In this document: positions 41,885-49,552 of the stretch, piece by piece
How positions within the stretch are numbered: position 1 is the stretch's first letter
Layout of the letters: each line of letters starts with the position of its first letter
Made by a program: the position numbers and the translations under genes
The notes under the pieces: generated by a model
The model's database searches: none
What the model saw: the letters and a program-made list of their open reading frames with translations, nothing else
What the model was told of the DNA's origin: nothing
Assembly: GCA_021204085.1 (NCBI GenBank)
Contig: JAJPZY010000044.1
Location: 1 to 50,649 of the forward strand
Direction: 5' to 3'
Source: Clostridiales bacterium
Lineage (GTDB): Bacteria; Bacillota; Clostridia; Lachnospirales; Lachnospiraceae
Length of the DNA: 50,649 nt

Positions 41885-43576
41885 CTATCCTTCTCTCTTC
41901 CCGCGATATTCCACGATCTGTTTTAAAATCAGCACCGCGATTGCCATCATCACCAGCAGGGAAGATACCGCAAACGCCTGCGTGATGGAATCCGCGCTTC
42001 CCGCCATATACAGGGCGTCCACCTCCAGCGGCAGGGTAAAGGTCTTCCCCCTCGTCTTGGAGACGGCATAAACCGCGCCGAACTCGCCCAGCGCCCGGGC
42101 CGCGCACAGGATAATTCCGTACAGCAGCGCCCATCGGATATGCGGGAAAGTTACTTTTCGGAAAATAGTAAATCCCTTTGCCCCCATCATGGCGGCCGCT
42201 TCCTCCTCTGCATTTCCCTGCGCCTGCATCACCGGAATCAGTTCCCGGGAGACAAACGGAAATGTAACAAATATCGTCGCCAGGACAACGCCCGGCACGG
42301 AAAATACCAGCGCAATGTCGGTTCCAAGCAAGCCGTTGATCCGGTCAATCAGCGGCGTCGCCCATCCCATCCGTCCGAAGGTCATAATAAACGCAAGACC
42401 CGCGATAACCGGCGAGATGGAAAAAGGAATATCGATGAGTGTGGAAAGCACCTGCCTGCCCCGGAATTCAAATTTCGTGATCAGCCATGAGGCACACAGG
42501 CCGAAAAATGTATTGACCGCCACGGCAATCCCGGTCGCGATCAGCGTGACTTTTAACGCCGAAAGCGTCGTTTCCGCCGTAACCGCACTGACATACAGCG
42601 CCAGCCCGTCTTTTAAGGAACGATAAATAACGGTTGCCAGCGGCAAAACCAACATGACAACGAAAAACGCCAAACCAATGAGAATCAGAGCAATCGGCGC
42701 CGCGCCGCGCGGTTTCTCCTGACTCGCCGGAGAACCGTTCTCGCTTTCACCGGCCCGCTTTCCCGCTGCCAGCTGAATCATATTGATGAGAAACAGCAAA
42801 AGGAAAGAAATGATCAGAAGCACCAGCGCGATCGCCGTCGCGCCCTCATAGTCCACATTTCCGGAATTCAGCTTTTGCATGATAATATAGGAAACCACCT
42901 GCGTCCCCTGCTTTTCACTGTTTCCCGAGATGTAGATCACGCTTCCGTACTCACCGATTCCCCTCGCAAGCGCCAGGCCGAAGCCGGTCAGGAGCGCCGG
43001 CGTCAGTTCCGGCAGAACCACGCGGCGGAAGGTGTAAAAACGATTCGCCCCCAGCATCGCCGAGGCCTCCTCAAGGGATGCCGGCAGCTTTTCCAACACC
43101 GGCTGCAGCGCCCGGACCACAAAGGGAATCCCGATAAAGATCAGCGCGATCGTTAAGCCAATCTTCGTATAGGAAACCCGGATCCCTATTTTTTCCAGGA
43201 GCTGTCCCAGGATGCCCTGATTCGAATACATCTTCGAAAGCGTGATACCCGCGACAGCGGTCGGCAGCGCAAACGGCAGCTCGATCATCCCGTCTAAGAG
43301 CCGCTTCCCCGGGAAATCATACCGCACCAGAATCCACGCCAGGATCAGCCCAAACACGCAATTGACCAGCGCCGCGATCAGAGAACAGAGAATACTGGTG
43401 CGAAACGCTTTGATCACATTTTCCTGCATCAGAATCTCCCAAAACTCACTCCAGCTCAGCCGAAAGGAGTACGCCAGAATAGACGCCAACGGGATCAGGA
43501 TCAGCACGGACAGCATCGCGATCGTGATGCCTGCGGTCAGCCCCTTGCCGGGGATGACAGATTTATGTTTCTTCAT
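41885..43576 (-). CDS. Sulfate ABC importer permease, CysT and CysW fused in one chain
   Basis: The protein (563 residues) joins the two permease subunits that are normally separate. The first half (about 1-270) matches CysT/Cys[25 protein letters not shown], the EAA loop [31 protein letters not shown], then [16 protein letters not shown] polar linker ([24 protein letters not shown]) leads to the second half, which matches Cys[22 protein letters not shown], the EAA loop [30 protein letters not shown], then [13 protein letters not shown]. Each half has about six helices. The ATG at 43576 has AGGAG about eight bases upstream. A fused permease would hold a fixed CysT-CysW pairing. Confidence 0.9.
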   Translation of the reverse strand: MKKHKSVIPGKGLTAGITIAMLSVLILIPLASILAYSFRLSWSEFWEILMQENVIKAFRTSILCSLIAALVNCVFGLILAWILVRYDFPGKRLLDGMIELPFALPTAVAGITLSKMYSNQGILGQLLEKIGIRVSYTKIGLTIALIFIGIPFVVRALQPVLEKLPASLEEASAMLGANRFYTFRRVVLPELTPALLTGFGLALARGIGEYGSVIYISGNSEKQGTQVVSYIIMQKLNSGNVDYEGATAIALVLLIISFLLLFLINMIQLAAGKRAGESENGSPASQEKPRGAAPIALILIGLAFFVVMLVLPLATVIYRSLKDGLALYVSAVTAETTLSALKVTLIATGIAVAVNTFFGLCASWLITKFEFRGRQVLSTLIDIPFSISPVIAGLAFIMTFGRMGWATPLIDRINGLLGTDIALVFSVPGVVLATIFVTFPFVSRELIPVMQAQGNAEEEAAAMMGAKGFTIFRKVTFPHIRWALLYGIILCAARALGEFGAVYAVSKTRGKTFTLPLEVDALYMAGSADSITQAFAVSSLLVMMAIAVLILKQIVEYRGKREG

Positions 43577-43596
43577 TATTACTACTCCTGGTATCA

Positions 43597-44670
43597 TTAG
43601 TAAATTTCATCAAATATCGCGCCGTCCTGGAAGAAATCTTCATAGGCCTGGTCCCAGCCGCCGAAATCATCAATCGTGCAGAGATTTACCGTCAGGTCAA
43701 AGGTATCGGAAAACTCACTTAAAATCTCCTCGTTGCTCGGACGGTAATAATTCTCTCCCGCCAGCTGCTGCGCCTCATCCGAATACAGATACTCCAGATA
43801 TGCCTGCGCAACCTCCCGCGTGACGTTTTCATCCACGTTTTCATCCACAATCGCCACGGATGGCTCCGCTAGAATGCTGACGCTCGGCGTTACCAGTTCA
43901 TACTCGCCCGGATACTCCTCCAGCGCAAGCAGCGCCTCGTTTTCCCATGCGATCAGCACATCGCCCTGGCCATTTTCCACAAACGTCGTCGTAGCCCCGC
44001 GGGCGCCGGAATCCATCACAAGCACATTGTCATAGAGCGCCGAGACAAACGCCTTTATCTGATCCTCGTCTCCGTCATACAGCGTATCCGCATAATACCA
44101 GGCCGCCAGGAAATTCCAGCACGCGCCGCCGGAAGATTTCGGATCCGGCGTGATCACGTCCACGCCCTCCTGGGTCAGGTCATCCCAGTCCTCAATCCCC
44201 TTTTCATTGCCGGATCGAACCAGAAAAACAATGGTCGATGTATAAGGAGAACTGTTCTCATCAAACTCATCCAACCAGCCCTCTTCGATCAGCCCGGACT
44301 CTTCAATCAGCGTAATATCGTGCGCCAGCGCCAGTGTTACTACATCTGCGTCACTGCCCTCGATTACAGACCGCGCCTGGGAGCCGGAACCGCCGTGGGA
44401 CTGAACGACCTCCACCGACTGGCCGGTCTCCTCCGCATAATACTCCGCAAAGATTTCATTGTACGCGGCGTAAAATTCGCGCGTCGGATCGTAGGAAACA
44501 TTCGTAATCGTAATGGTGTCCCCATCAGAACTGCCGTTCTCTGCTGCCGCGCTGCCATCAGAGCTGTCCGCCGAACTGCTGCCGCAGGCCGTAAGACTAA
44601 GACTGCCCGCAAGGAGAGCTGCCGCCGCGCCGAAGGTCATTATCTTTTTCCATATCTTTTTCTGTTTCAT
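43597..44670 (-). CDS. Sulfate/thiosulfate-binding lipoprotein
   Basis: The protein (357 residues) has a lipoprotein signal peptide (SLSLTACGSS) and the sulfate-binding family motifs ITNVSYDPTREFYAAYNEIF, QSHGGSGSQARSVIEG and TPDPKSSGGACWNFLAAWYY, then RGATTTFVENGQGDVLIAWENEA. Sbp and CysP differ mainly in affinity for sulfate or thiosulfate, which cannot be separated here. It is the first gene of the operon and is followed by the fused permease after 20 bp. The long leader carries a LacI-type operator. Confidence 0.93.
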   Translation of the reverse strand: MKQKKIWKKIMTFGAAAALLAGSLSLTACGSSSADSSDGSAAAENGSSDGDTITITNVSYDPTREFYAAYNEIFAEYYAEETGQSVEVVQSHGGSGSQARSVIEGSDADVVTLALAHDITLIEESGLIEEGWLDEFDENSSPYTSTIVFLVRSGNEKGIEDWDDLTQEGVDVITPDPKSSGGACWNFLAAWYYADTLYDGDEDQIKAFVSALYDNVLVMDSGARGATTTFVENGQGDVLIAWENEALLALEEYPGEYELVTPSVSILAEPSVAIVDENVDENVTREVAQAYLEYLYSDEAQQLAGENYYRPSNEEILSEFSDTFDLTVNLCTIDDFGGWDQAYEDFFQDGAIFDEIY

Positions 44671-44716
44671 GTCTTTTCTGTCCTTTCCTGTATATCTCGA
44701 TTTTTCCGAAATAAGT

Positions 44717-44728
44717 GCAAACGTTTAC
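44717..44728. promoter_or_regulatory. LacI-type operator O1
   Basis: GCAAACGTTTAC is a near-perfect 12-bp palindrome with the central CG typical of LacI-family sites. It lies just upstream of the predicted rightward promoter and 47 bp before the sulfate-binding-protein start codon. Confidence 0.65.
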
Positions 44729-44736
44729 GTTGTTTG

Positions 44737-44765
44737 TTGACTTTTTCTTTTTCTGGTGATACACT
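44737..44765 (+). promoter_or_regulatory. Candidate promoter of the lacI-type gene
   Basis: TTGACT (44737-44742), a 17-bp spacer and TACACT (44760-44765). It would start transcription near 44772 and leave a leader of about 300 nt before the regulator start. A nearer promoter cannot be excluded. Confidence 0.5.
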
Positions 44766-44868
44766 CATTCTGTAACGCAACAACCGTTTATCATACTTCG
44801 GAGTGCGCCCCAGGATCATAAATACGAATGCATATATTCGATTTCTGACCGTTTTTCTCCTGTATCAT

Positions 44869-44897
44869 AAAATATAAGCTGATGCCCTTTTTGTCAA
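44869..44897 (-). promoter_or_regulatory. Promoter of the sulfate importer operon
   Basis: TTGACA (44892-44897), a 17-bp spacer and TATTTT (44869-44874) on the minus strand. Operator O2 lies 11 bp upstream of the -35 box. The transcript would begin near 44862 with a leader of about 190 nt. Confidence 0.65.
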
Positions 44898-44908
44898 CGC
44901 AAAATCAT

Positions 44909-44920
44909 GCAAACGTTTGC
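44909..44920. promoter_or_regulatory. LacI-type operator O2
   Basis: GCAAACGTTTGC is a perfect 12-bp palindrome with central CG. Its centre is 192 bp from that of O1, which would suit DNA looping by a tetramer or roadblocking by two dimers. Confidence 0.75.
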
Positions 44921-45068
44921 CTTTTTACACATCAAACGCCATTGTGTTTCTTATGATACATATACGCCAGCAAACATTACCGGTCACCCGGCACGACAAA
45001 CACCATGCATGCAGCGCACAGAAAGCTGCACATAATTGCCATACCTCCCCCTGAAAGGAAACACCCTT

Positions 45069-46082
45069 ATGTCACTCAAACAAATTGCATCCATCGTCGG
45101 CACCTCCGTCTCCACCGTTTCCCGCGTTTTAAATAACACCTCCCCCACCTGCGCTTCTAAAGATCTGCAGAGCAGAATCTGGGAAGCCGCCCGCGAGATC
45201 GGCTACGTGCCAAACGAAACCGCCCGGCAGCTGAAGAAATCCGGCCAGCTTACAGCCCCGCCCGCCCATGTTTCCATCGTCCTCGCACGAATTTCCTCTC
45301 TGGAAAAAGACCTGTTTTTCTCCGAACTTTTCCGCAGTCTGGAGGTAGAACTGCTGAAGCGGCAGACGCTCATAGACCAGGTGATCTATGCCGATGAATC
45401 TCTCACGCAGGATCTGTCTGCTACGGATGGCGTCATCATCCTGGGCCGATGCTCCGAAAGACTCCTGAATCACATCACCGCCCAGACGAAAAACATCGTC
45501 GGAATCTGGCGCAACCCGATGAATTTCAACGTGGACGAAGTAATCTGCGACGGTAAAAAAGCCGCAGAACAGGCCATGCGCCATCTGCTGTCCTGCGGAC
45601 ACAAAAAAATCGCCTACATCGGCGACTGTTCCTATGAGAGCCGCTATGTCGGCTACTGCAATATCCTGATTCAAAATAATATTCTCATGAATTACGCTCT
45701 GATCAAACAGACGGATCAGACAAAAGAAGCGGCGGAAACCGCTTTTCGGGAACTGTTGGAATACAAAAATTCCGGAAAAAATGACTTTACCGCCGTTTTC
45801 TGCGCCAACGACAGCAGCGCTATCCGCGTGTTGGAAGTACTGCGCACACAAAAAAAGAAAATCCGGGAATCCATCTCCGTCATCTCCATCGATAACGTAG
45901 AAGACTCCCAGAATACCCATCCGCTTCTGACCACCATACATATTCCCCGCGGCGAAATGGCTCATATGGCAGTCAATCTCCTGCTGGACCGAATCGCCCG
46001 CGGACACGAAGAAGCCGTGCGGATCGAATTCCCCTGCCGCCTGGTGCTGCGGGACAGCTGCTATACAATCCCGCCGCTGTAA
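45069..46082 (+). CDS. LacI-family transcriptional regulator
   Basis: The protein (337 residues) has the LacI helix-turn-helix and hinge (LKQIASIVGTSVSTVSRVLNN, then EIGYVPNETARQLKKS) and a periplasmic-binding-like effector domain (HVSIVLARISSLEKDLFFSELFRSLE, KIAYIGDCSYESRYVGYC, AVFCANDSSAIRVLEVL, ISVISIDNVEDSQNTHPLLTTIHIPRGEMAHMAV). The ATG at 45069 fits the family start, with AAAGG upstream. Two LacI-type palindromes lie between it and the divergent sulfate importer. The effector is not predictable. LacI control of a sulfate importer is unusual, since family members mostly sense sugars or nucleosides. Confidence 0.92.
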   Translation: MSLKQIASIVGTSVSTVSRVLNNTSPTCASKDLQSRIWEAAREIGYVPNETARQLKKSGQLTAPPAHVSIVLARISSLEKDLFFSELFRSLEVELLKRQTLIDQVIYADESLTQDLSATDGVIILGRCSERLLNHITAQTKNIVGIWRNPMNFNVDEVICDGKKAAEQAMRHLLSCGHKKIAYIGDCSYESRYVGYCNILIQNNILMNYALIKQTDQTKEAAETAFRELLEYKNSGKNDFTAVFCANDSSAIRVLEVLRTQKKKIRESISVISIDNVEDSQNTHPLLTTIHIPRGEMAHMAVNLLLDRIARGHEEAVRIEFPCRLVLRDSCYTIPPL

Positions 46083-46089
46083 TCTTTTT

Positions 46090-47055
46090 TCAGTTCTCCT
46101 TCTGCTCGTAGAGCGCCAGAATGGACTGAATCTCCTCGACGGATATATGCGTATACTCGCTGAGTTCTCGCAATGAAGGGACCTGGCCGTTTTCCTTTGC
46201 AAGCACTTCCTGCGCCTCATGCAAAAGACCCGCCTTCGCAAGAACCGCCTGTGTGCGGTCTACATCTCCGGTCTCCTCCCGGATATGCTCCTCAAAGGCG
46301 TTTCTTACCCTGCCTTCCAGAAAACTGTCGACCGCAGAGACTGCCATCGTTTCGGGAATCTCACTGAGCGCCATCCACAGGGCAATATTTCCTTCCTGAA
46401 TCAAATCCTGCATATTCACCGGATTTTCCTTATAAAGCTCCGCCATGCGGATGATCCGCAAAAGCCAGCCGTCCGCAATCTGTCCGGCCGCATCCTCGCC
46501 CGCGATCAGCTTCTGATATAATTCACGAAGCTGTTCCCCCGAGCAGGAGCCCTTCTCGCGTACCTCGCTTAAATACATGCGGTAGTAAGCAGAGTCTGAG
46601 AGCTGATCTAGGGAAGAATCACTCCCGTTGCTGTCTTTCTCAACATCTTCCGAAAACAGTTCATCTTGGCCGGGCAATTTTCCTTCAGTCGCAGAGTTCT
46701 CCTTTTCATAATCGGACAAATCTCCTCTGTCCCCGGATTCCATCAGGAGCTCCTTGTTTCCTGCATTCGGCAGATGATCCTCATTGATACTTATTTCTCT
46801 GCCGCCAATTCCCGCTCCGGCAAACTTCCCATCCGGCTCTTCATCGTCGGCCTCTGCATCCGAACCATCCGCCTCTGTTTCTGCTGTCTCAAGCGGTTTC
46901 TTAAGATATTGAGATACCAACTTCTCCTGCTCTGCGGTCAGATCCATTCCCGCAAAAAATTGATGAATCTCCTCCGAACTTAAGGGTTCACTCGATGTCC
47001 GGGCAATCTCCGCTGCCTCCCGAAGGGTTTCTAAAAATGTATTCTGATCTATCAT
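46090..47055 (-). CDS. Reduced sigma-70-like protein
   Basis: The protein (about 321 residues) opens with a region-1.1-like module (LSSEEIHQFFAGMDLTAEQEKLVSQYLKK), then an acidic disordered stretch of about 100 residues. A region-1.2/2-like part follows (AYYRMYLSEVREKG, VNMQDLIQEGNIALWMAL, the core-binding motif of sigma-70). The aromatic promoter-melting segment and the -10 recognition helix usual after that are not visible. A region-3-like helix-turn-helix ends it (VPSLRELSEYTHISVEEIQSILALYE). Region 4, which reads the -35 box, is absent. It may bind core polymerase without normal promoter recognition. I choose the ATG at 47055 because the promoter would put the transcript start within a few bases of the alternative ATG at 47121. 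Confidence 0.75.
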   Translation of the reverse strand: MIDQNTFLETLREAAEIARTSSEPLSSEEIHQFFAGMDLTAEQEKLVSQYLKKPLETAETEADGSDAEADDEEPDGKFAGAGIGGREISINEDHLPNAGNKELLMESGDRGDLSDYEKENSATEGKLPGQDELFSEDVEKDSNGSDSSLDQLSDSAYYRMYLSEVREKGSCSGEQLRELYQKLIAGEDAAGQIADGWLLRIIRMAELYKENPVNMQDLIQEGNIALWMALSEIPETMAVSAVDSFLEGRVRNAFEEHIREETGDVDRTQAVLAKAGLLHEAQEVLAKENGQVPSLRELSEYTHISVEEIQSILALYEQKEN

Positions 47056-47132
47056 ATCGTTATTTCGCTCCAGTCTTTTCAATCCTTTACCAGTATTGCT
47101 GCATATAGCTTTCCGCCTCATCTTCCTCTCCC

Positions 47133-47161
47133 ATTATAAAAAAAATATGAATCAGTGTAAA
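47133..47161 (-). promoter_or_regulatory. Promoter of the sigma-like gene
   Basis: TTTACA (47156-47161), a 17-bp spacer and TATAAT (47133-47138) on the minus strand. The -35 box sits in a small palindrome, AATCAGT-GTAA-ACTGATT. Confidence 0.7.
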
Positions 47162-47284
47162 CTGATTTTAGGCTGAAATTGCCGGGAAATCAGATGGGCA
47201 TCAAGACAATGCCCCAATCGGGCTGCGGAATCACAAGAAAAATATGCTGCCCTGAATTGCAGTATCAGTATAAGATGTATTCAC

Positions 47285-47442
47285 TTCAAAAACAACATTT
47301 ATAATGGAAAAAAGAGCACAGGCTACCAGTTCGAGACAATCCACCCCTTTTTAGATGGCAACGGACGAATCGGGCGATCAATGATGACTTTTATTTTCTT
47401 TAAAGCGATTGAACTGATATCACGAAATCATATTGTCCATTG
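47285..47442 (+). pseudogene. Remnant of a Fic-domain protein
   Basis: The frame starting a codon at 47330 reads GYQFETIHPFLDGNGRIGRS. It contains the complete Fic catalytic motif HPFxDGNGRxxR, with the His that drives AMP transfer. Only about 50 residues around it look family-like; upstream the frame lacks the rest of the fold and meets a stop, and downstream it runs into the convergent PqqD-like gene. It is read as a decayed fragment, perhaps of a toxin of the Fic/Doc class. Confidence 0.6.
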
Positions 47443-47709
47443 CTATTCAACCAGCATACCGCACTGGAAGAGGGCATCGGTAAAACCTTTGACATCCCGT
47501 TTTGCGGTTTCCTCGTCTACGTCATATTCTTCCAGCACAAGTGCCTCCAGTTCCTCAACAGTACGATCCTCCTGAAGATTTTTCCATAAAAAAGCCGCCA
47601 CATCATTCAACGTAATCAGCCCGTTCATATTCCCTGCCGCTACGCCGGTAGGAACAACAATAACCTCGCCGGCAATATTCCTCATGATATAATCTTCATT
47701 AATCTTCAT
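47443..47709 (-). CDS. PqqD-like peptide-recognition protein
   Basis: The protein (89 residues) shows the PqqD/RRE pattern: an N-terminal beta region (YIMRNIAGEVIVVPTG), then GLITLNDVAAFLWKNLQEDRTVEELEALVLEEYDVDEETAKRDVKGFTDALFQCGML. The winged-helix domain of this family binds the leader peptide of a ribosomally made peptide and delivers it to a modifying enzyme. It is the last gene of a same-strand group with an ABC exporter and a membrane protein. The precursor peptide and modifying enzyme are not in the window and would lie further upstream. The ATG at 47709 is preferred to the GTG at 47721, which sits on its own ribosome site. Confidence 0.85.
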   Translation of the reverse strand: MKINEDYIMRNIAGEVIVVPTGVAAGNMNGLITLNDVAAFLWKNLQEDRTVEELEALVLEEYDVDEETAKRDVKGFTDALFQCGMLVE

Positions 47710-47740
47710 AATAGTTACCACTTCCTTTCATTTGATATCT

Positions 47741-49552
47741 CTATTCCCCAAAATCCATCTGTTTGAAATCTTCAAAACTCATTTCAGTAATATGCCCGTC
47801 TACAACCTGATAAATTCGCTGGCACATGCTTAAAACACTGGGGCGATGGGTGGAGACGATACAGGTTTTGTTCGGACGCTGCTTTATAATGTTCCCGAGC
47901 ACCTCGCGCTCCGTCTCAACATCTAAGGCGCTGGTCGCCTCGTCCAGGAGCAGGATCGGCGCATCACGCAGAACAGCCCTCGCTATCGCAATCCTCTGGG
48001 CTTGTCCCTCGGAAAATCCGCGCCCACGCTCGCCAAGCTTACTGTCAATACCATTATCCAGAGTCTCAACAAACTCCCATGCACAGGCAATCTTTAAAGC
48101 TTCAACAATTTCTTCATCTGTGGCATCTTTTTTTATCACGCGGAGGTTATCCGCGATCGTTCCGGCAACAAGGGTATTTCCCTGCGGCACGTAGGAGAAA
48201 AATTCCCGCAGATCCGCGTTCATATTGACCACGGTACCATCTGCTGCCTCCAAAAGGGATTCCCCCTGCTGTGGATGAATAAGACCGAGGATCAGGCGAA
48301 GCATGGTAGTCTTGCCCTGTCCGGATGGTCCGATTACAGCCACGATCTCATTAGGATGCGCGACAAAGTCGCTGCCAACGATGACTTCCCTGTTATCAAG
48401 ATAAGCAAAATCCACGGAACGCATACGTACAGTAAATCCCTGTTCCGCCAGCGGACGCATCTTCTCCAACGACTCCGGGTCGTGGATTTCCTTCGGCAGA
48501 TCCACGATCTCTCGGATACGATGTGCGGATACCGCGCTGCTGATCATGGAAGGGAAGATGGATATCAGAGAGCTGAAATTGCTGGACAGCTTAGAGCTCT
48601 GGCTTAAGAACAGCGTCATTGTTCCGTAGGAGATATCCCCTGTCCACATCCGGAACAGGCAGTAGCCGAAAGCTGCCATACTGACAGCCGTACCAAGACC
48701 TGTAAGCCCGATATTCATCTTGATACTATACATATTGTAGTCCATGTTATAATCTTTGTATTTCTTCTGCCAGTCCTTAAGCTCGTCCGTATAATGGCTG
48801 GTCACTCCGAAACTTTTGATGGAGTCAAAGTTATAGAAAGTTTCCGTTTCAAAACTCATCATCCCACTGTTCATTTCCATAACGCGCTTCTTATATTCCC
48901 GCATTTTTCGCATGACTCTGCGGCTGACAAGCAGAAGCACCGGTGCGCTGATAAATGCAAAAATCGCCATGAACGCATCATAATACAGGATAACAAGAAA
49001 TGTCGCCACAAAGCTATAAACAGAAACAACCACATTAGGTACCCAGGAAATTGCATTCCCGGAGATCGTACTGACGTCAGAATTAAACCGGTTTAAAAGG
49101 TCGCCGTTCTGATACTGGCTGACCTTTTCCCAATCCGAATCAATAATCCGGGAGAATATATCTGCCTGAATGTCATTATTTACATAAATGCTGATTTTTA
49201 AAGATACTCTGCTCACAATACTCGATGTAACCAAACTGAATGCCGTACTGCCAAGCATTGCAACCACCAATACCCAGAGTTGGCTGTACTGGTATCCGGT
49301 AATAATATCAATCAGGTACTTACTGATAACAGATGAAATCAGGCTAAGTGAAGAGCTTACTAACCCCATAATGGTATAGAAGATGATAATCCCACGGTAT
49401 TTCGCACTATAAGAAAAGATCCACTTCCAGTCATCAATGAAATCTGTGTACGTGCCATCACCGAATTTATCAAATAGAAATTTGATTGCTTCTGACTTAA
49501 GCAGACGGTTTAATCCACGAAATTCCTGTGGATTCTCTCTTTTTTGATTCAT
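47741..49552 (-). CDS. ABC exporter, fused membrane and ATPase domains (peptide/lipid type)
   Basis: The protein has 603 residues. The N-terminal 320 or so hold six membrane helices of the type I exporter fold (IIIFYTIMGLVSSSLSLISSVISKYLIDIITGY, VLVVAMLGSTAFSLVTSSIV). The ATPase domain carries Walker A GPSGQGKTTMLR, signature FSEGQAQRIAIARAV, Walker B ILLLDEATSALD and switch IVSTHRPS. No N-terminal C39 peptidase domain is present, so any leader would be cut by another enzyme. The start overlaps the stop of the upstream membrane-protein gene (ATGA), and PqqD follows after 31 bp. Together this fits export of a modified peptide. Confidence 0.9.
   Translation of the reverse strand: MNQKRENPQEFRGLNRLLKSEAIKFLFDKFGDGTYTDFIDDWKWIFSYSAKYRGIIIFYTIMGLVSSSLSLISSVISKYLIDIITGYQYSQLWVLVVAMLGSTAFSLVTSSIVSRVSLKISIYVNNDIQADIFSRIIDSDWEKVSQYQNGDLLNRFNSDVSTISGNAISWVPNVVVSVYSFVATFLVILYYDAFMAIFAFISAPVLLLVSRRVMRKMREYKKRVMEMNSGMMSFETETFYNFDSIKSFGVTSHYTDELKDWQKKYKDYNMDYNMYSIKMNIGLTGLGTAVSMAAFGYCLFRMWTGDISYGTMTLFLSQSSKLSSNFSSLISIFPSMISSAVSAHRIREIVDLPKEIHDPESLEKMRPLAEQGFTVRMRSVDFAYLDNREVIVGSDFVAHPNEIVAVIGPSGQGKTTMLRLILGLIHPQQGESLLEAADGTVVNMNADLREFFSYVPQGNTLVAGTIADNLRVIKKDATDEEIVEALKIACAWEFVETLDNGIDSKLGERGRGFSEGQAQRIAIARAVLRDAPILLLDEATSALDVETEREVLGNIIKQRPNKTCIVSTHRPSVLSMCQRIYQVVDGHITEMSFEDFKQMDFGE

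Noticed and set aside
44671..44860. Riboswitch in the leader of the sulfate-binding-protein gene
   Set aside because: I could not find the core of a SAM, T-box or other known sulfur-related riboswitch; the conserved features are DNA palindromes of LacI type.
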